Assembly (NCBI RefSeq): GCF_023278565.1
Contig: NC_064675.1
Location: forward strand, 7,750,001-7,814,000
DNA length: 64,000 bases
Direction of reading: 5' to 3'
Source of the DNA: Colletotrichum lupini
Taxonomy: Eukaryota; Ascomycota; Sordariomycetes; Glomerellales; Glomerellaceae
Each line of letters begins with the position of its first letter. The first letter of the stretch is position 1. The position numbers and the translations under genes were made by a program. Shown here piece after piece: positions 43,555 to 54,623 of the stretch. Under the pieces are notes generated by a model that did not search any database, was not told the DNA's origin, and saw only the letters and a list, made by a program, of their open reading frames with translations.

Positions 43555-44567
43555 ATGGGCAAGAAGCGTGTTCTCGTTAGTTATGGCGTCGACGTTGACG
43601 CGGTCGCCGGATGGCTAGGATCCTATGGAGGAGAAGATTCGTCCAACGATATCAGCAGAGGTAAGTAGGTATTGGGAGCTAAGGTAGTTGGGTATGCGTG
43701 GCCTACTTGAGCTTACGATTGAACTTTCCAGGTTATTTTGCTGGAACGATAGGTGTCCAACGGGTGCTCAAATTCCTCGCCAAGTACGACATCAAGGCTA
43801 CATGGTTCATCCCAGGACACAGCCTCGAGACCTTTCCCAAGGACATGGCCGCTGTGCGAGACGCCGGCCACGAAATCGGGCTACATGGCTATTCGCACGA
43901 GAATCCGACAGATATGACCATCGATCAACAAAGAGAAATCCTTGATAAGACATATCGCATGCTCACAGACTTCGCGGGCAAGCCTCCGAGGGGTAGCGTC
44001 GCTCCATGGTGGGAAACAAGCAAGGAGGGGGCTCAGCTTTTGCTCGACTATGGTATCGAATACGACCACAGTATGAGCCACCACGATTGTCAGCCGTATT
44101 ATCTACGAACTGGCGATGAATGGACCAAGATTGACTACAAAAAGAAACCTAGCGAGTGGATGAAGCCTCTTGTAAGGGGACAAGAAACAGGGCTCGTGGA
44201 GATCCCGGCCAATTGGTACCTTGACGATTTGCCGCCAATGATGTTCATCAAAGATGCGCCAAACAGCCACGGATTCGTCAACGCCAGGGATGTGGAGGAT
44301 ATCTGGCGAGATCATTTTGACTATTTCTACCGCGAGTACGACGAGTTCATCTTTCCACTGACAGTCCACCCGGACGTATCTGGTCGTCCTCACGCATTGC
44401 TCATGCACGAGAGGCTCATTAAACACATGAAGAAGCACGAAGGGGTGGAATTCGTCACTATGGAGCAGATTTGCGACGAATTCAAGGCAAAGACGGCACC
44501 GGCACAGGGAGCTGTGATGCCTGCAGAGCCTGGCGCCATGCTGAAGAAAGAAGCCGTAGGAGCATAG
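43555..44567 (+). CDS. Polysaccharide-deacetylase-fold hydrolase, cyclic-imide-hydrolase/PgdA-like, 313 aa
   Basis: Exon 1 is 43555-43660 and exon 2 is 43732-44567, with a GTAAGT...CCAG intron. The NodB-type motifs are present: [12 protein letters not shown] (D13/D15), HGYSHE (H87, H91) and the APWW block near residue 127. The N-terminal [18 protein letters not shown] and the block [16 protein letters not shown] mark the intracellular PgdA/cyclic-imide-hydrolase branch rather than secreted chitin deacetylases. There is no signal peptide. In that branch bacterial members open cyclic imides or have PgdA activity, and the related PuuE enzymes act on allantoin. So an intracellular cyclic amide/imide hydrolase is more likely than a wall enzyme (inference). 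Neighbours: divergent ADH, downstream permease on the same strand. Confidence 0.85.
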
Positions 44568-45468
44568 ATACTGAGTTTACTCTTGTAATGAAAATTGATA
44601 TCCGAATTCTCGACTCCACAAAACATTCATGCCTATCTATTCCACCTTGCTTCCCTCCATATTCCCATATTTGTTTAGCACATCACCTCCACTTCAAAGA
44701 GCCTGCGTAAGGGAATGAGAAACTTATGAGGTAAACTGCTCTTATGACTCCACGATTCATCTTTCCGGCGGCGCTAGCCATAAATGTTCAAATATACTTA
44801 GCCAGGAGTTTCAGGCGGACATCTCTACTGACTTGGCTCTGTATCCTACTGCAAGACGCTTGGAGTAAGTCCTCGTCGATGAAGTCCATTGACATACATG
44901 CCTCCAAGGCTCGTCAACTTACCCCGCGCTTATCACTCATGATGCTCTAGTCAAATCAGTCAATGTGGACCTATGGCTTTGGGGTATATCTATTTCCAAG
45001 CCCGGAGCTTTCTAGACTCCAACTTCGGCACATGGGCTCGACAACTGCCCCAAGTTGTCACTAATACCCCAACCTTATCGCAGGAACCTTGTTTTGACCC
45101 ACTGGCACTCCACAAACGCACATCCAACCCCTGAACGCGCTTTTGACTTTGGGTGTCGCCATGGGTCGGCGACCCACGATCTTGGAGCGGCATCTGGAGC
45201 TCGTCGCGGGGTTGGACAGTCTTTCCTTTCGACAGCTATCTTGCGTCGGAACATCTGTGCCGCTAGGAGATAAGCCACGCCAGGCTCTCATGTTCATCTC
45301 ACTCGTCACAGTCGATATTACCAGATGCTCCAACTTCAACTAACAGGGACGATCTTATATTGAGGTAATGTCCGCGGCTCATCCGTCATACGATACGCCA
45401 CGGACTCTGTAGAAGCGACCACTCAGCTGGAATCGGAATCAGCATCAATAATCGAAACCGCCGTCAAA
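44568..45468. other. Intergenic, permease promoter
   Basis: No gene supported. One GATAAG lies at 45269-45274, about 200 bp upstream of the permease ATG. Confidence 0.45.
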
Positions 45469-47042
45469 ATGTCTCAGACCAATTCTGAAAAGAGCGATGC
45501 CATAACACCGGCGCCGGCCCGGAGCAGCGGTAGCATCGACGCGGGAAAGCTCGAGAATGCTGAAGATGCTTTTGAAGTCTTCAAGCGCGGCGAAGGGACG
45601 GTCGACTTCCGTACTGTGGGATGGATACACGCCTCAGTAATCTTCTTGAAGGGTAAGAAAGCCTTAGCCACTTATCCGCCTGGCAAGCAGAGGTGTAGCT
45701 AACAAATCCAAGTTATTTTCGCAACCGGTGTTCTCACAATTCCTTCAGCCATGTTCGTGTTGGGTGCGCTGCCCGGTGCCATCAATGTTCTTGGTTGGCA
45801 GTTTCTCAACACGTATTGCGCCATTATCCAGGGTAATTTCCGCAACGCCCATGCTGGGTGTCATTCTATCGCGGATATGGCCAACGTCGTTGGTGGTGTT
45901 TGGCTGAAGGAAGTTGTCGGAGTCCTCTTCCTCGTCACATATGCAATCGTCGGCGCATCGGGCATTTTTGGCACCTCAGTTGCCTTCAATGCACTCTCGA
46001 ACCACGCCATCTGTACCAACTATTTCATGTTGGTGGCCACTGCCTGTGTCTTTATTCTCGCAAGTGCTCGAAAATTCGAAAAGATTGCATGGTTGACATG
46101 GGCTGGCTTCTTGTCAGTGTATATCGCCGTTTTCATCGTGGTGTAAGTTCACTTCCTCCCAACCCAGATCATATTTCTTTATTAGTGTATCGGTCCTGCC
46201 ATCTGCGCTCCAAAGCCTTCGAAAATTCCACTAACATTTGTTACAGTGTTGCCGTCACGCAAGTCGACAGGCCTGCCGCTGCCCCAAAGACAGGTGATTT
46301 CGACCTAGGTTACCATGTCATCGGAAACCCCAATTTCGTGACCGCAATCACGAGTGTTGCAACTATCTTCTGCTCTGGTGCAGGAACATCGGCGTTCCTT
46401 CCCGTCATCTCGGAAATGAAGAAACCCAAGGATTACAATAAAGCTGTGTACCTTTGCATGGGTATTGTCACAGCGTCCTACTTGACCTTCTCACTTGTTG
46501 TCTATCGTTGGTGCGGCCAGTGGGTTGCCTCTCCTTCACTAGGTAGTGCTGGAGAGACCGTCAAGAAAGTCTCGTACGGTATTGGCTTGATCGGCCTGAT
46601 GGTCAGCGCGTGTCTGTACATCCATGTCGCAGCCAAGTACTTGTTTGTCAGAATCCTTCGAGATTCTGTTCATTTACAGAAGAACTCGGTCATTCACTGG
46701 TCTGTTTGGCTTGCGTGCACCCTCGGAATGTCCGTGGTCTCATTCCTCTTGGCATCTGGAATCCCCATCTTCAACTATCTGCTGGCGCTAGCAGGAAGTT
46801 TAACTTTCGCACCTCTGGCACTCGGTCTTCCTGGTTACTTATGGATCTTCGACCACCCGCATTACAGACAGGGCAGCTGGTGGCAAGCCATGGTGTACTG
46901 GCTGAACTGGCTTATGATTCTGCTGGCCGTTTTCCTGACTATCGGCGGCACTTATGGTGTCGTTCAAAACATCATTGATGCCTATGCCGACGGCCTGATT
47001 GGGGGTGCCTTCTCGTGTGTAGACAACAGTGGCTCTTCATGA
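45469..47042 (+). CDS. Amino-acid permease, AAAP/Mtr type, 469 aa
   Basis: Exons are 45469-45652, 45713-46142 and 46247-47042; the introns are GTAAGA...CAAG and GTAAGT...ACAG. A hydrophilic N-terminus of about 50 residues ends in DFRTVGWIHASVIFLK and leads into about 11 membrane helices. FATGVLTIPSAMFVLGALPG and the later GAGTSAFLPVISEMKKPKDYNKAV are the characteristic Aa_trans (PF01490) blocks. The overall pattern resembles Neurospora MTR, the neutral/aromatic amino-acid permease. It probably sits in the plasma membrane and runs as a proton symporter. In this locus it may import a nitrogenous substrate for the neighbouring hydrolases (inference). Confidence 0.9.
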
Positions 47043-47358
47043 ACGGTCGGTGGAACTGGAAACGGCCATAAGTATTTGATAGAGATGGGAGGGATTGTTC
47101 TTGTTCTTAAGGATGTTTGTTAGCCCCAAGAGAATTGTAATACTGTTCGTTGTAATCTGGCGTTAAAGTGATGGTCCATTTTGATTCACTTCAACGAGGC
47201 TAGCATCGACCTACCAGCCTAGGCAGACATCGCAAACGGAATAGCGCAGCAGATTTGGGTTATGTGAATGGTACAGAAAACCCTTCTGGACGACAGTATA
47301 ACTCAAAATGCAACGCAAACGTCATAGAATAATTACTGAATACAAAATGATATAATAT
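47043..47358. other. Convergent 3' flanks
   Basis: AT-rich near 47330-47360 before the stop of the minus-strand gene. No gene seen. Confidence 0.5.
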
Positions 47359-48606
47359 TTACAGCATGACCGCCATTCCTTGGGCACTTTTACCAACGCC
47401 GAGTTGTCTAAGTGCAAAATGCTGGACTTGTTTCTTCGCGGCGGTGTCAACCACAGTGATTGCAGACTGTGTTGTTCCGTTGCCTGGACTCAGCGCATAC
47501 ACAAAGTGGCCAGCCGCCCTCAGGTCAGTCAAACCTGGATCACCATTGGCGCTGAGATCGATGATACTTTGGATGCTTGCATCGCTCAGCGACATTTCGA
47601 TCAACCTGTTAGTCCCAACATCAGTGACGAATGCGCTGCCAGTGGCCAAAGAAACTGCGACCCAACATGTTGCTTTCTGTCCGCCGACAACGCTCATCCC
47701 CTTTACAGAAGCAACGTTCGTCTTCGAGTCAATGGACAAAATCGCCCCACCAAAAGAAGCATCAGTGACAAAGAGATTGTTGCTCCAGGGGATCGTCGAC
47801 GAACCAAACAAAACTGCAGTACCGTTCGGCGACGATTGCACTCCATCATGTTCAACAGAGCCCTGGCTGTTAACCTTGTACGCACCAAGAAATCCTGTCT
47901 TATTTTGAGACGGATCACCCTTGACTGTAGTGAATAGGATGTCCTGGTTGTTGGAAAAGAAAACTTGAGATATGGTGTTGGTAGGTCCGACGGGAGGGGT
48001 AGTCTGGCTAAGTTCAACGGGCCGAAGAGTATCCATGGATCTCAGTCCATCTGTGGAAAACTCAGCGCAAGAGACTCCAGACTGTTTCCCGGAACAGCCG
48101 ACGCAGACAACATTGTGTTTCATTGACGCTGCTATCGTATTGGGGAATTGGCAAGGAACCGCAACTGGGCGGCCCATCATGGTGAGCTTGGTGGGGTTCG
48201 ACGGGTCGATTGCGAACATTGTGACCGTGTTCGAGCCAGCATTGACGGCGAACAAGCTCTGTAAGACTGACATTAGCAAAAGCTAACAATCAAGAATGTG
48301 AATCGGGGTTATTACATTGCCTGCAATAGTAAGTGCCGACTGAGATGCTAAAGCATCAGGAGCAGCTGGCTCGTTTGCTGTGCCATCAAGAAAATTCGAA
48401 CCGGATCCACCGGTTGAGAATGTTGCTCCCTTTGAAAGCATGCCATTGCTGGATATTGGAATGGCAATCACAGAGTTGGTCTGATCGTTGGTGATAGTGT
48501 AGATAGCTTTTCCGGGCCGAGATTCAGCTTTACAGGCCATCGTTCTTCCCGAAACAGTCGATATAGATGAAGCGAAGCAAAAGAAGAGAATCATGTGCTG
48601 ACGCAT
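47359..48606 (-). CDS. Secreted beta-propeller protein, 3-carboxymuconate-cyclase-like, 396 aa
   Basis: Exon 1 is 48606-48316 and exon 2 is 48258-47359, with a GTAATA...TACAG intron of 57 nt. It starts with a signal peptide (MRQHMILFFCFASSISTVSG). The body has repeated blade-like segments: GKAIYTITNDQTNSVIAIPI, SLFAVNAGSNTVTMFAIDP, PNTIAASMKHNVVCVG, FFSNNQDILFTTVKGDPSQNKTGFLGAYKV and GHFVYALSPGNGTTQSAITV. This is the fungal family often named 3-carboxymuconate cyclase or lactonase, which includes the Sporothrix surface antigen Gp70. Secretion makes a role in beta-ketoadipate metabolism unlikely. A cell-surface or extracellular role is more plausible, and enzymatic activity is unproven. Confidence 0.85.
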
Positions 48607-48775
48607 GTTGGGAATGGGGTAAATAGTTAATTGTAATTGATGGTTGAGGCGAGGAATAGTAGGTTGTGGGTGTTGATAATCACCAAAACATGAGCAAAGA
48701 GTAGTTTATCTGTAGAAATGGACGAGCTGAGTAGAGTCTTGATTGTTTCGACAAAAGAGTAAGGAAATAGAAGAA

Positions 48776-48783
48776 ATATATAA
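48776..48783 (-). promoter_or_regulatory. TATA box of the beta-propeller gene
   Basis: The minus strand reads TTATATAT about 170 nt upstream of the ATG, in an AT-rich promoter. Confidence 0.45.
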
Positions 48784-49023
48784 TGCGAGGGTTCCAAGGG
48801 CGAACAAGTACTTGGGTATCCTATTGAGTCGCTGCCGCTTCCAATGCTTCCAATGTTCGCGCATTTCGCGAGGGCAAAATGATGCGGTAATCCCCATTTC
48901 CTATTTGGGAAGATTCGATGACAGTATCTTTTATTGTGTGCATCCAAACATCGATTGACATCTTGAAACCCGCATCACGAAAGCGCTTCAAGGAACAAAT
49001 ACCCGGGGGAAGGCCTGACAGCC

Positions 49024-49221
49024 ATGCCTTTCACCATGGTCCCTTCAACTTTACGTCGCTCTCCCAGTGTACTTGCTTCAGTCATTGTCAGTAGATTCCA
49101 CACCACTGAAAGGGAGCCACAAGATCAAACGGTTGATTCCACATCGCCTGCGTCCACTAAACAAGGTTATCAAGACGCTACAGCCTCCATGAAGCGCTCC
49201 TTTTCGTCTGACATGCGGTGA
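49024..49221 (+). CDS. Possible small protein with mitochondrial-presequence-like start, 65 aa
   Basis: The frame begins MPFTMVPSTLRRSPSVLASVIVSRFHTTE, which has the Arg/Ser-rich, acid-free look of a mitochondrial targeting peptide with a plausible RFH|TTE processing site. A short Ser/Thr/Gln-rich remainder follows. There is no family assignment and no clear promoter. It may be a truncated relic or chance. The bZIP gene starts about 320 bp downstream. Confidence 0.25.
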   Translation: MPFTMVPSTLRRSPSVLASVIVSRFHTTEREPQDQTVDSTSPASTKQGYQDATASMKRSFSSDMR

Positions 49222-49543
49222 GATCTAACCAGAAGAGGCAATTTTGATATTCTCATCGCGCCAAATGAAACAAGTGGGCCATTTGATCGTCAGCCGAACA
49301 TCCGAGACCACCCCAGGATCTGAAACTGCCATCTGAAGTGAGGAATTATGGTGAGCAGTCGTAGCTGACAGTCAGTCAATAACAATGCACTTTAAGAGTG
49401 TCGGGAAATTGCAATCATTGCTGCACAACAACAATCTCAACCACGAAGAACAAGAACTCCAATCTGGATTGTACGACACAGCTTCACCTATCCGTCGATC
49501 TTTTGAAACAATCCCAGGCTCCGTGTTGTCCATTTGCATCAGT

Positions 49544-50872
49544 ATGAGCAGCAAGATATTCCGTATCTTCAATCCTGGAGGTTCGTCCATGGAATTGAGC
49601 CAGCACAGGAACGCGCACGCGTGTCGTGCAGCTTTCTGTGTGTGACTGCATCGTTGTCCGAAAGCTGAATGCGTCGCAGAGGCCAAGAAAGACCCCGTGG
49701 AGAAGCGGCGAGCACAAATTCGAAGTGCACAACGGTATGAGAATGCATCTGTATCAGCGCTGAGGCGATTTTGTAATTCTGTATTTAGGTCGTACCGTGA
49801 CCGCAAGGACAAGTACACCAAGTCGCTCGAACAAGAGGTCGAAAGAGCCCGAAACAGAGAGGCTGAACTTATGATCCGATGCGAGCAGATGTACGCTGCT
49901 CTCGAGTCGTTAACAGAGATGCTTTCTCGCCATGGTATCGGTATTCCTGCCGCTTTCGGGGACAACTTAACCAGCAAAAATGACGGTGGGATTCACAACT
50001 TATCTCATTCTAGAATGGGCGAATTCTTGGCCGGATTGAGAGCCACCGAACTTTTGAAAACTTCGGAAAAAGAATCAGAAGACGGTCGAACGGTTGACAA
50101 AAACCCACTCCAGGCGGAACTCAACACGACGGCTGATATTGTTGCCAATGACCTCCAAACGGCAACAGACGCTCTGTCGAGTCACCAATACACCGAAAAG
50201 CAAGGAACAGAGCTTCCGTGGTTGAAGACTAACAGAGCGGTTAATATGTATGATTTTGACGACAACCGAATGTGCGAGGTTGACTTGATCGCAGCAGGTA
50301 TGGAGTTTGTTCTAAGGTGAGAGCACAGCCATGCCACAATGCGTCGATCTTAAGTCGACAATCTCGTCTTAGTAAGTTGCATATTCGCTGACTCCATTTA
50401 AGGCTTGAAAGTCCTTGCCTTGAACATATTCATGGTGACCTCAAGAAGCCTGATGACTCAACGGGTCACGTTTTGACAGTGTCGGCGAGAACTATCTCTT
50501 TATATGCAGACCAATCCCGATCGAACGAGAAAGGTCATGTTGGTATTCCGTCGTACCAAGACGCACCCCGAGATATCTTGGAACGGATCCTAGCTCTCTC
50601 TCCGCACGTTTGCTTCGACGGGGAGATGACGCCAGCCCAAGCGTGGGAGTATATACGGAGCCAACCTCACTTTGGCGGCATCGAGCTGCGAAGATTATGG
50701 GCGCTTGCTGACAGATTGATGGAGGGCATTAAATGTCATGGGTAAGCCAAGCTATGGACGAACGGGCGATGTTCCGGCTGACAATCAAATCAGTTTTGGT
50801 GCTGTGATTGAGACTCAGGGTTTTCAGGCATTGGTATACGATGCTCTGCTGCTCGGGACGCAGTTCTTATAG
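49544..50872 (+). CDS. bZIP transcription factor (Yap/DUF3425-like group)
   Basis: The proposed start at 49544 gives MSSKIFRIFNPGGSS, a start I recognise from related ascomycete bZIPs. The first intron lies between about 49620 and 49680, but several donor/acceptor pairs fit. Later exons are firm: up to 49734, 49789-50316, 50403-50741 and 50794-50872. The second intron splits the basic region: EKRRAQIRSAQR joins SYRDRKDKYTKSLEQEV, followed by a heptad zipper. The invariant Asn of classical bZIPs is not present (RAQIRSAQRSYRDRK). The C-terminal region (TVSARTISLYAD, MTPAQAWEYIRSQPHFGG, CHGFGAVIETQGFQALVYDALLLG) is shared by this fungal group. Divergent from the secreted beta-propeller gene. Confidence 0.8.
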
Positions 50873-51024
50873 GAGTTGTCCTTAGTCCAACAATCAATAG
50901 CCAGCTTTAGAATCTGACAACATGGTAGCCGGAGATTCAAGGATTGGTTTGAAAGGCATCAGGCTACGAGAGCATCAAGATAAGAAGGGGTTTCTTCGTA
51001 AGAAGTGGTTAGGTTCGTGAGTAT

Positions 51025-53101
51025 CTAATGGTTTAATGATGAAACTTCTAGATCATCATTCGCGTCTGATTGGAGAAAATCCCAGGTTGCCAAATCGCGA
51101 AAAAGGCTGGGCATGCCGTAATCGAAGAAATCATAAAAGGCCCTGTCAAAATGAGAGTAAGATAGCCCATCAACGAACCAAGTGGCAGCCCGGTGACCCG
51201 ATTGACCATCATCATCTGTGGATTCATCTGGTGGCAGAAAGGCCTCACTGGGCTGCACCAAGCTCGAAACAGGTAACACTGAGCTTCCAGTCACATCTTG
51301 GGTTGGTCCATGTCGTTGAAGGTTATTCAAGTTGCTGATTGGGTTCCTAGTGACGTTTGCGTGTTGATGTGTGTCGTCGCAAGTGCACGGGGCGCCCTCT
51401 GTGGTTCGAATGGGAGGTGCACTGGGCCTGGTAAATTGTTGCAGACGCCTCACTAACCTAGCAACTCCCTTTGCACTGGTCCAAAGTCGACTGAGGATGA
51501 CGAGGTTATCGTAACATGCTCCAAGATCTTTGTACGCTTCTTCTGGTGCTCGCTCGCCATCCCTAAGAGCGCGATAGACCACCGTGGTAGACATTGACAT
51601 AGCATAAGGTACAAGAGGAAGAGGCGGTAGATTGGCAGGCTCTTCCAGACAGACGATGCGCAGTACACTATCAGCAGAAGATAGTCGTCGCTGATACTGG
51701 ACGCTCTCCGGCCCGCTATAGCGACAGGAGAGCATCGCGGCGACGTGGTACCAAATTTGTAAGTACACTAAGAGACTAGAATCAGAGAAAGTCACAACGC
51801 TTTACTTCAAGCTCCAGAGTTACTTACATCTGTGGGATCTCTGGAACCCATCCATGCAGACATTAGTGGTCAGCTCAGAGAATGTCGGAAATGCATCAAA
51901 GTCGTCGTCCGTTGCTGTTGAGCTAGCTTTGTAAATCCTAGTTGCCGTTTTCATCAAATCTCCGAGAGAGAGAGATATGGCCATTAGCTGGGACCGGTAG
52001 TGATCCTTTCGGGGAGCAATGCGTTCAACTCCAATGTCTGTATCATCAATCATGAACGGAGCAGCGCCCATGACGGGCTTGTTCAGCCGATCAAAATTTC
52101 GTAGTGTCCACCACAAAAAATCGCAACGCTCCTGGCCGGAATTAACGGGAACCTTTACGTGCAGTGAGATTGCCCACGCTTCGGATATAGCCTGGGAAAG
52201 ATACCCTGAGGAGCGGTCTAGTCCACTCAGGCCGTCGTTGTGTAGGTGCATCAAGGCTAAAATTTGAACTTTGGTGATCCGGTCGGGCTCGAGATCTGCC
52301 TTGATAGAGACATCAAGACTTTTGAGTAATATAGAAGCAAAATGTCTCTGATCCAGGATAGCGCCATCCTCACAGATTCTCAGAAATGGGGCTGCCTGTC
52401 TGAATTTACAGGCAATGAGGGAGACTGCTCTGAGGAGAAATATGGATGCCTGCCCGTTACTGTAGTCCCGAAATATTGCAGCCCCATCTAGTACTGGAAT
52501 GAGGTCATCTAAGAGCATGTTGTAAATTGGCAGAAGGATGTCAGTCGTCGACTTTGGCAATTCGAGGTAAGCACCCTCTTCCTCAAGATATCTTCGTTGA
52601 TTGTCTGAAATTTCAGGCCGCCTGGAATTGAGACGGTGACGATCGTACCAATTGCGCTGGCGAAGAGATCTTTCCTCTAGAGAAATACCTTCTTCAGATG
52701 TATTCAAGTCTTTCTCTTTGCGACGTGAATGCACTTGGCAAGTGCCAGCCTTGTCCGCAAGTCTTGCCCCTGTAGAATCCATAGAAAGATCTGTCAAGAC
52801 GGATTCTGGGTTGTACAGACTGACACGGCTCGGACTAGGACTCGAGTCTCGAGTATTCGATGCCTGGTCAACCGGGTCTGTGATTGACCTTTCGCCGCGT
52901 CTGGCGGCGTATGGTCTTTCGGTGACACCGACATGATAGCACCGTTTCTTTCGTGCACGGCAGCCTTGACAGGGTGAATGGCTTGGGTTAGTTGGGAGTG
53001 ATTTTGCCGAGAGGACATGGACACAGGAGGAATTATATAGACTTATCTTGGGAAGAGCGTTTAGCGTTCTGGCTCGCAGAGGCCTGCCAAACAATTTCCA
53101 T
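51025..53101 (-). CDS. Fungal transcription factor with half zinc cluster, 651 aa
   Basis: Exons are 53101-53043, 52981-51828 and 51767-51025; the introns are GTCTAT...CAAG (61 nt) and GTAAGT...TTAG (60 nt). Splicing exon 1 (MEIVWQASASQNAKRSSQD) gives the only in-frame ATG for the CQGCRARKKRCYHVG segment. Just three cysteines of a Zn2Cys6 cluster (C-x2-C-x6-C) are seen; no C-x2-C-x6-C partner follows. The rest is a normal fungal_trans body: YLELPKSTTDILLPIYNMLLDDLIPVLD, QASIFLLRAVSLIACKF, EPDRITKVQILALMHLHNDG and CDFLWWTLRNFDRLNKPVMG. I recall related fungal regulators that also show only the first half. Divergent from the next Zn2Cys6 gene, with 1.5 kb between starts. Confidence 0.8.
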
Positions 53102-54623
53102 GTCGGTACTTGTTACCGATCCGCAGTCGGCTGCTGACAGAAGAGTTGCACAAGTCCAGTTGCACAAGTGATGGGATACCTCTATTCCGAAAGGTCGGGT
53201 GATGTTGCGGAGAAGAGTTAAAGCCCGGCAAAGTCTGGTCGACGTCCCCAGCTGGAATCAGCCCTAAAGACAGCTCGTCTCCACATGGTGGTAATCTTAG
53301 CCAATCAGCCAAGTGTTGAAATTGCGATACCCACATGTGTTGGAGTTGAGAAAACGTGGGGAAATGCCCCCTCAAATCGAGCACAGATTCTCGTCTGCGT
53401 CAGGGACTCCGAGCTGGTTAATTGGTTTGATCGCAACATCAAAGACAAGCCACCAGCGCTAAACACCAGACTTGGACGTTAGAATCAAGCTGCAGTACGC
53501 TCATTTACCTGTCGTCCGTTTAAAACTCACTTGCTCCCAAGTTAGCCTGCCAGCGTCATGGATTGTTGAGATGCCAAACTCCCACGGAACAAATAGCAAA
53601 AGCTTCACTTGAATGTCGTCTCATCAGTAAAGGTGCCGGTGTTAGTAAGGCAAGATCAGTCTCTTTTGCAATGAACTGGAAAAGAGTCATTGATAAGTTG
53701 GTCTCGCACGTATTGAGCCAAGGAGGTTCGAGAAATATCTCCCTGCAGAACTAATGGTACCACTAACTAAGCTCCCAAGACAGTGGACATAGATCCAGGA
53801 CTCTTTTAGACACCGACGCCCACAGCATAGTCTGGCCACAAGCTCTCGCAGCTTGAACCTAAGGCTGGTTTTGGAGGAGATGGTGGCCTATGACAGGAGC
53901 GGATGCGTAAGTCGCTCGCATCTAACCCCTTTCAGCATATTGGTCGCTGAAAAAAGTTGAAAATTGGCTGACCATATTTCTTACCGACTCTTTAGGGGAA
54001 GCGGGGACGACACCAAGGGTGTCCTGGTATGCTGCCCTACAGGCTCAACAAGCCAGAAGTGCACCTCGCGGGGCATCCCCCAAAGTACCTACCGAGACAC
54101 CTAGTCATTCAAGGCTATTAGAGACAAAGAGCTGCACGAACAGCTCCATCAAATCGACTGATTACTACACGACTTCCGCGTCTAGAATTGGCAGCTCGAG
54201 TTTTTCTTCCCTCATAGGACGCTTCATAGGCGGACTACGACCAGTGTCAGCCTTGGGTATATGTATGTGATCTATATCTCCAGGATCCGAGTTTATTGTG
54301 GTAAAACAAAGGGTTTACAAAATATTTTGGGCGGGATGAGTTTATCCACAAGTGGTAAGGGCGCGCCTCTACTGGCCTACTTTAGAAGGCATAGTTACAT
54401 ACTGGAATGACGGATGGGCCGATAGACGCCTGCTACGGAAAAAGAATTCGCCTATCTGTGGAGTCTCAAGAGTGCCCCGTGGGGAGGGTGATCGTTCCAT
54501 GTCTTGCTTCCCACCTTGGTCCGACAACTGACAAATTACAACCTTCGATCTGATGCATTGAGAAAGCGGCAGTTGAAATAGCCCAAAGCATTCAATGTGG
54601 CAATGACCGAGGTGGCTCCTTGA
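53102..54623. other. Divergent intergenic region between two regulators
   Basis: No gene supported; short frames at 53285-53482 and 54019-54270 lack motifs. Holds the promoters of the two flanking regulators. Confidence 0.45.

Noticed and set aside
47380..47937. 185-codon plus-strand frame opposite the beta-propeller gene (also 47366-47908)
   Set aside because: Antisense shadows; the minus-strand gene has signal peptide, family blocks and a good intron.
53031..53040. TATATA word just upstream of an ATG at 53018 (minus)
   Set aside because: Only about 15 nt separate them, and the ATG is in the wrong frame for the zinc-cluster segment. The word falls inside the first intron of my model.
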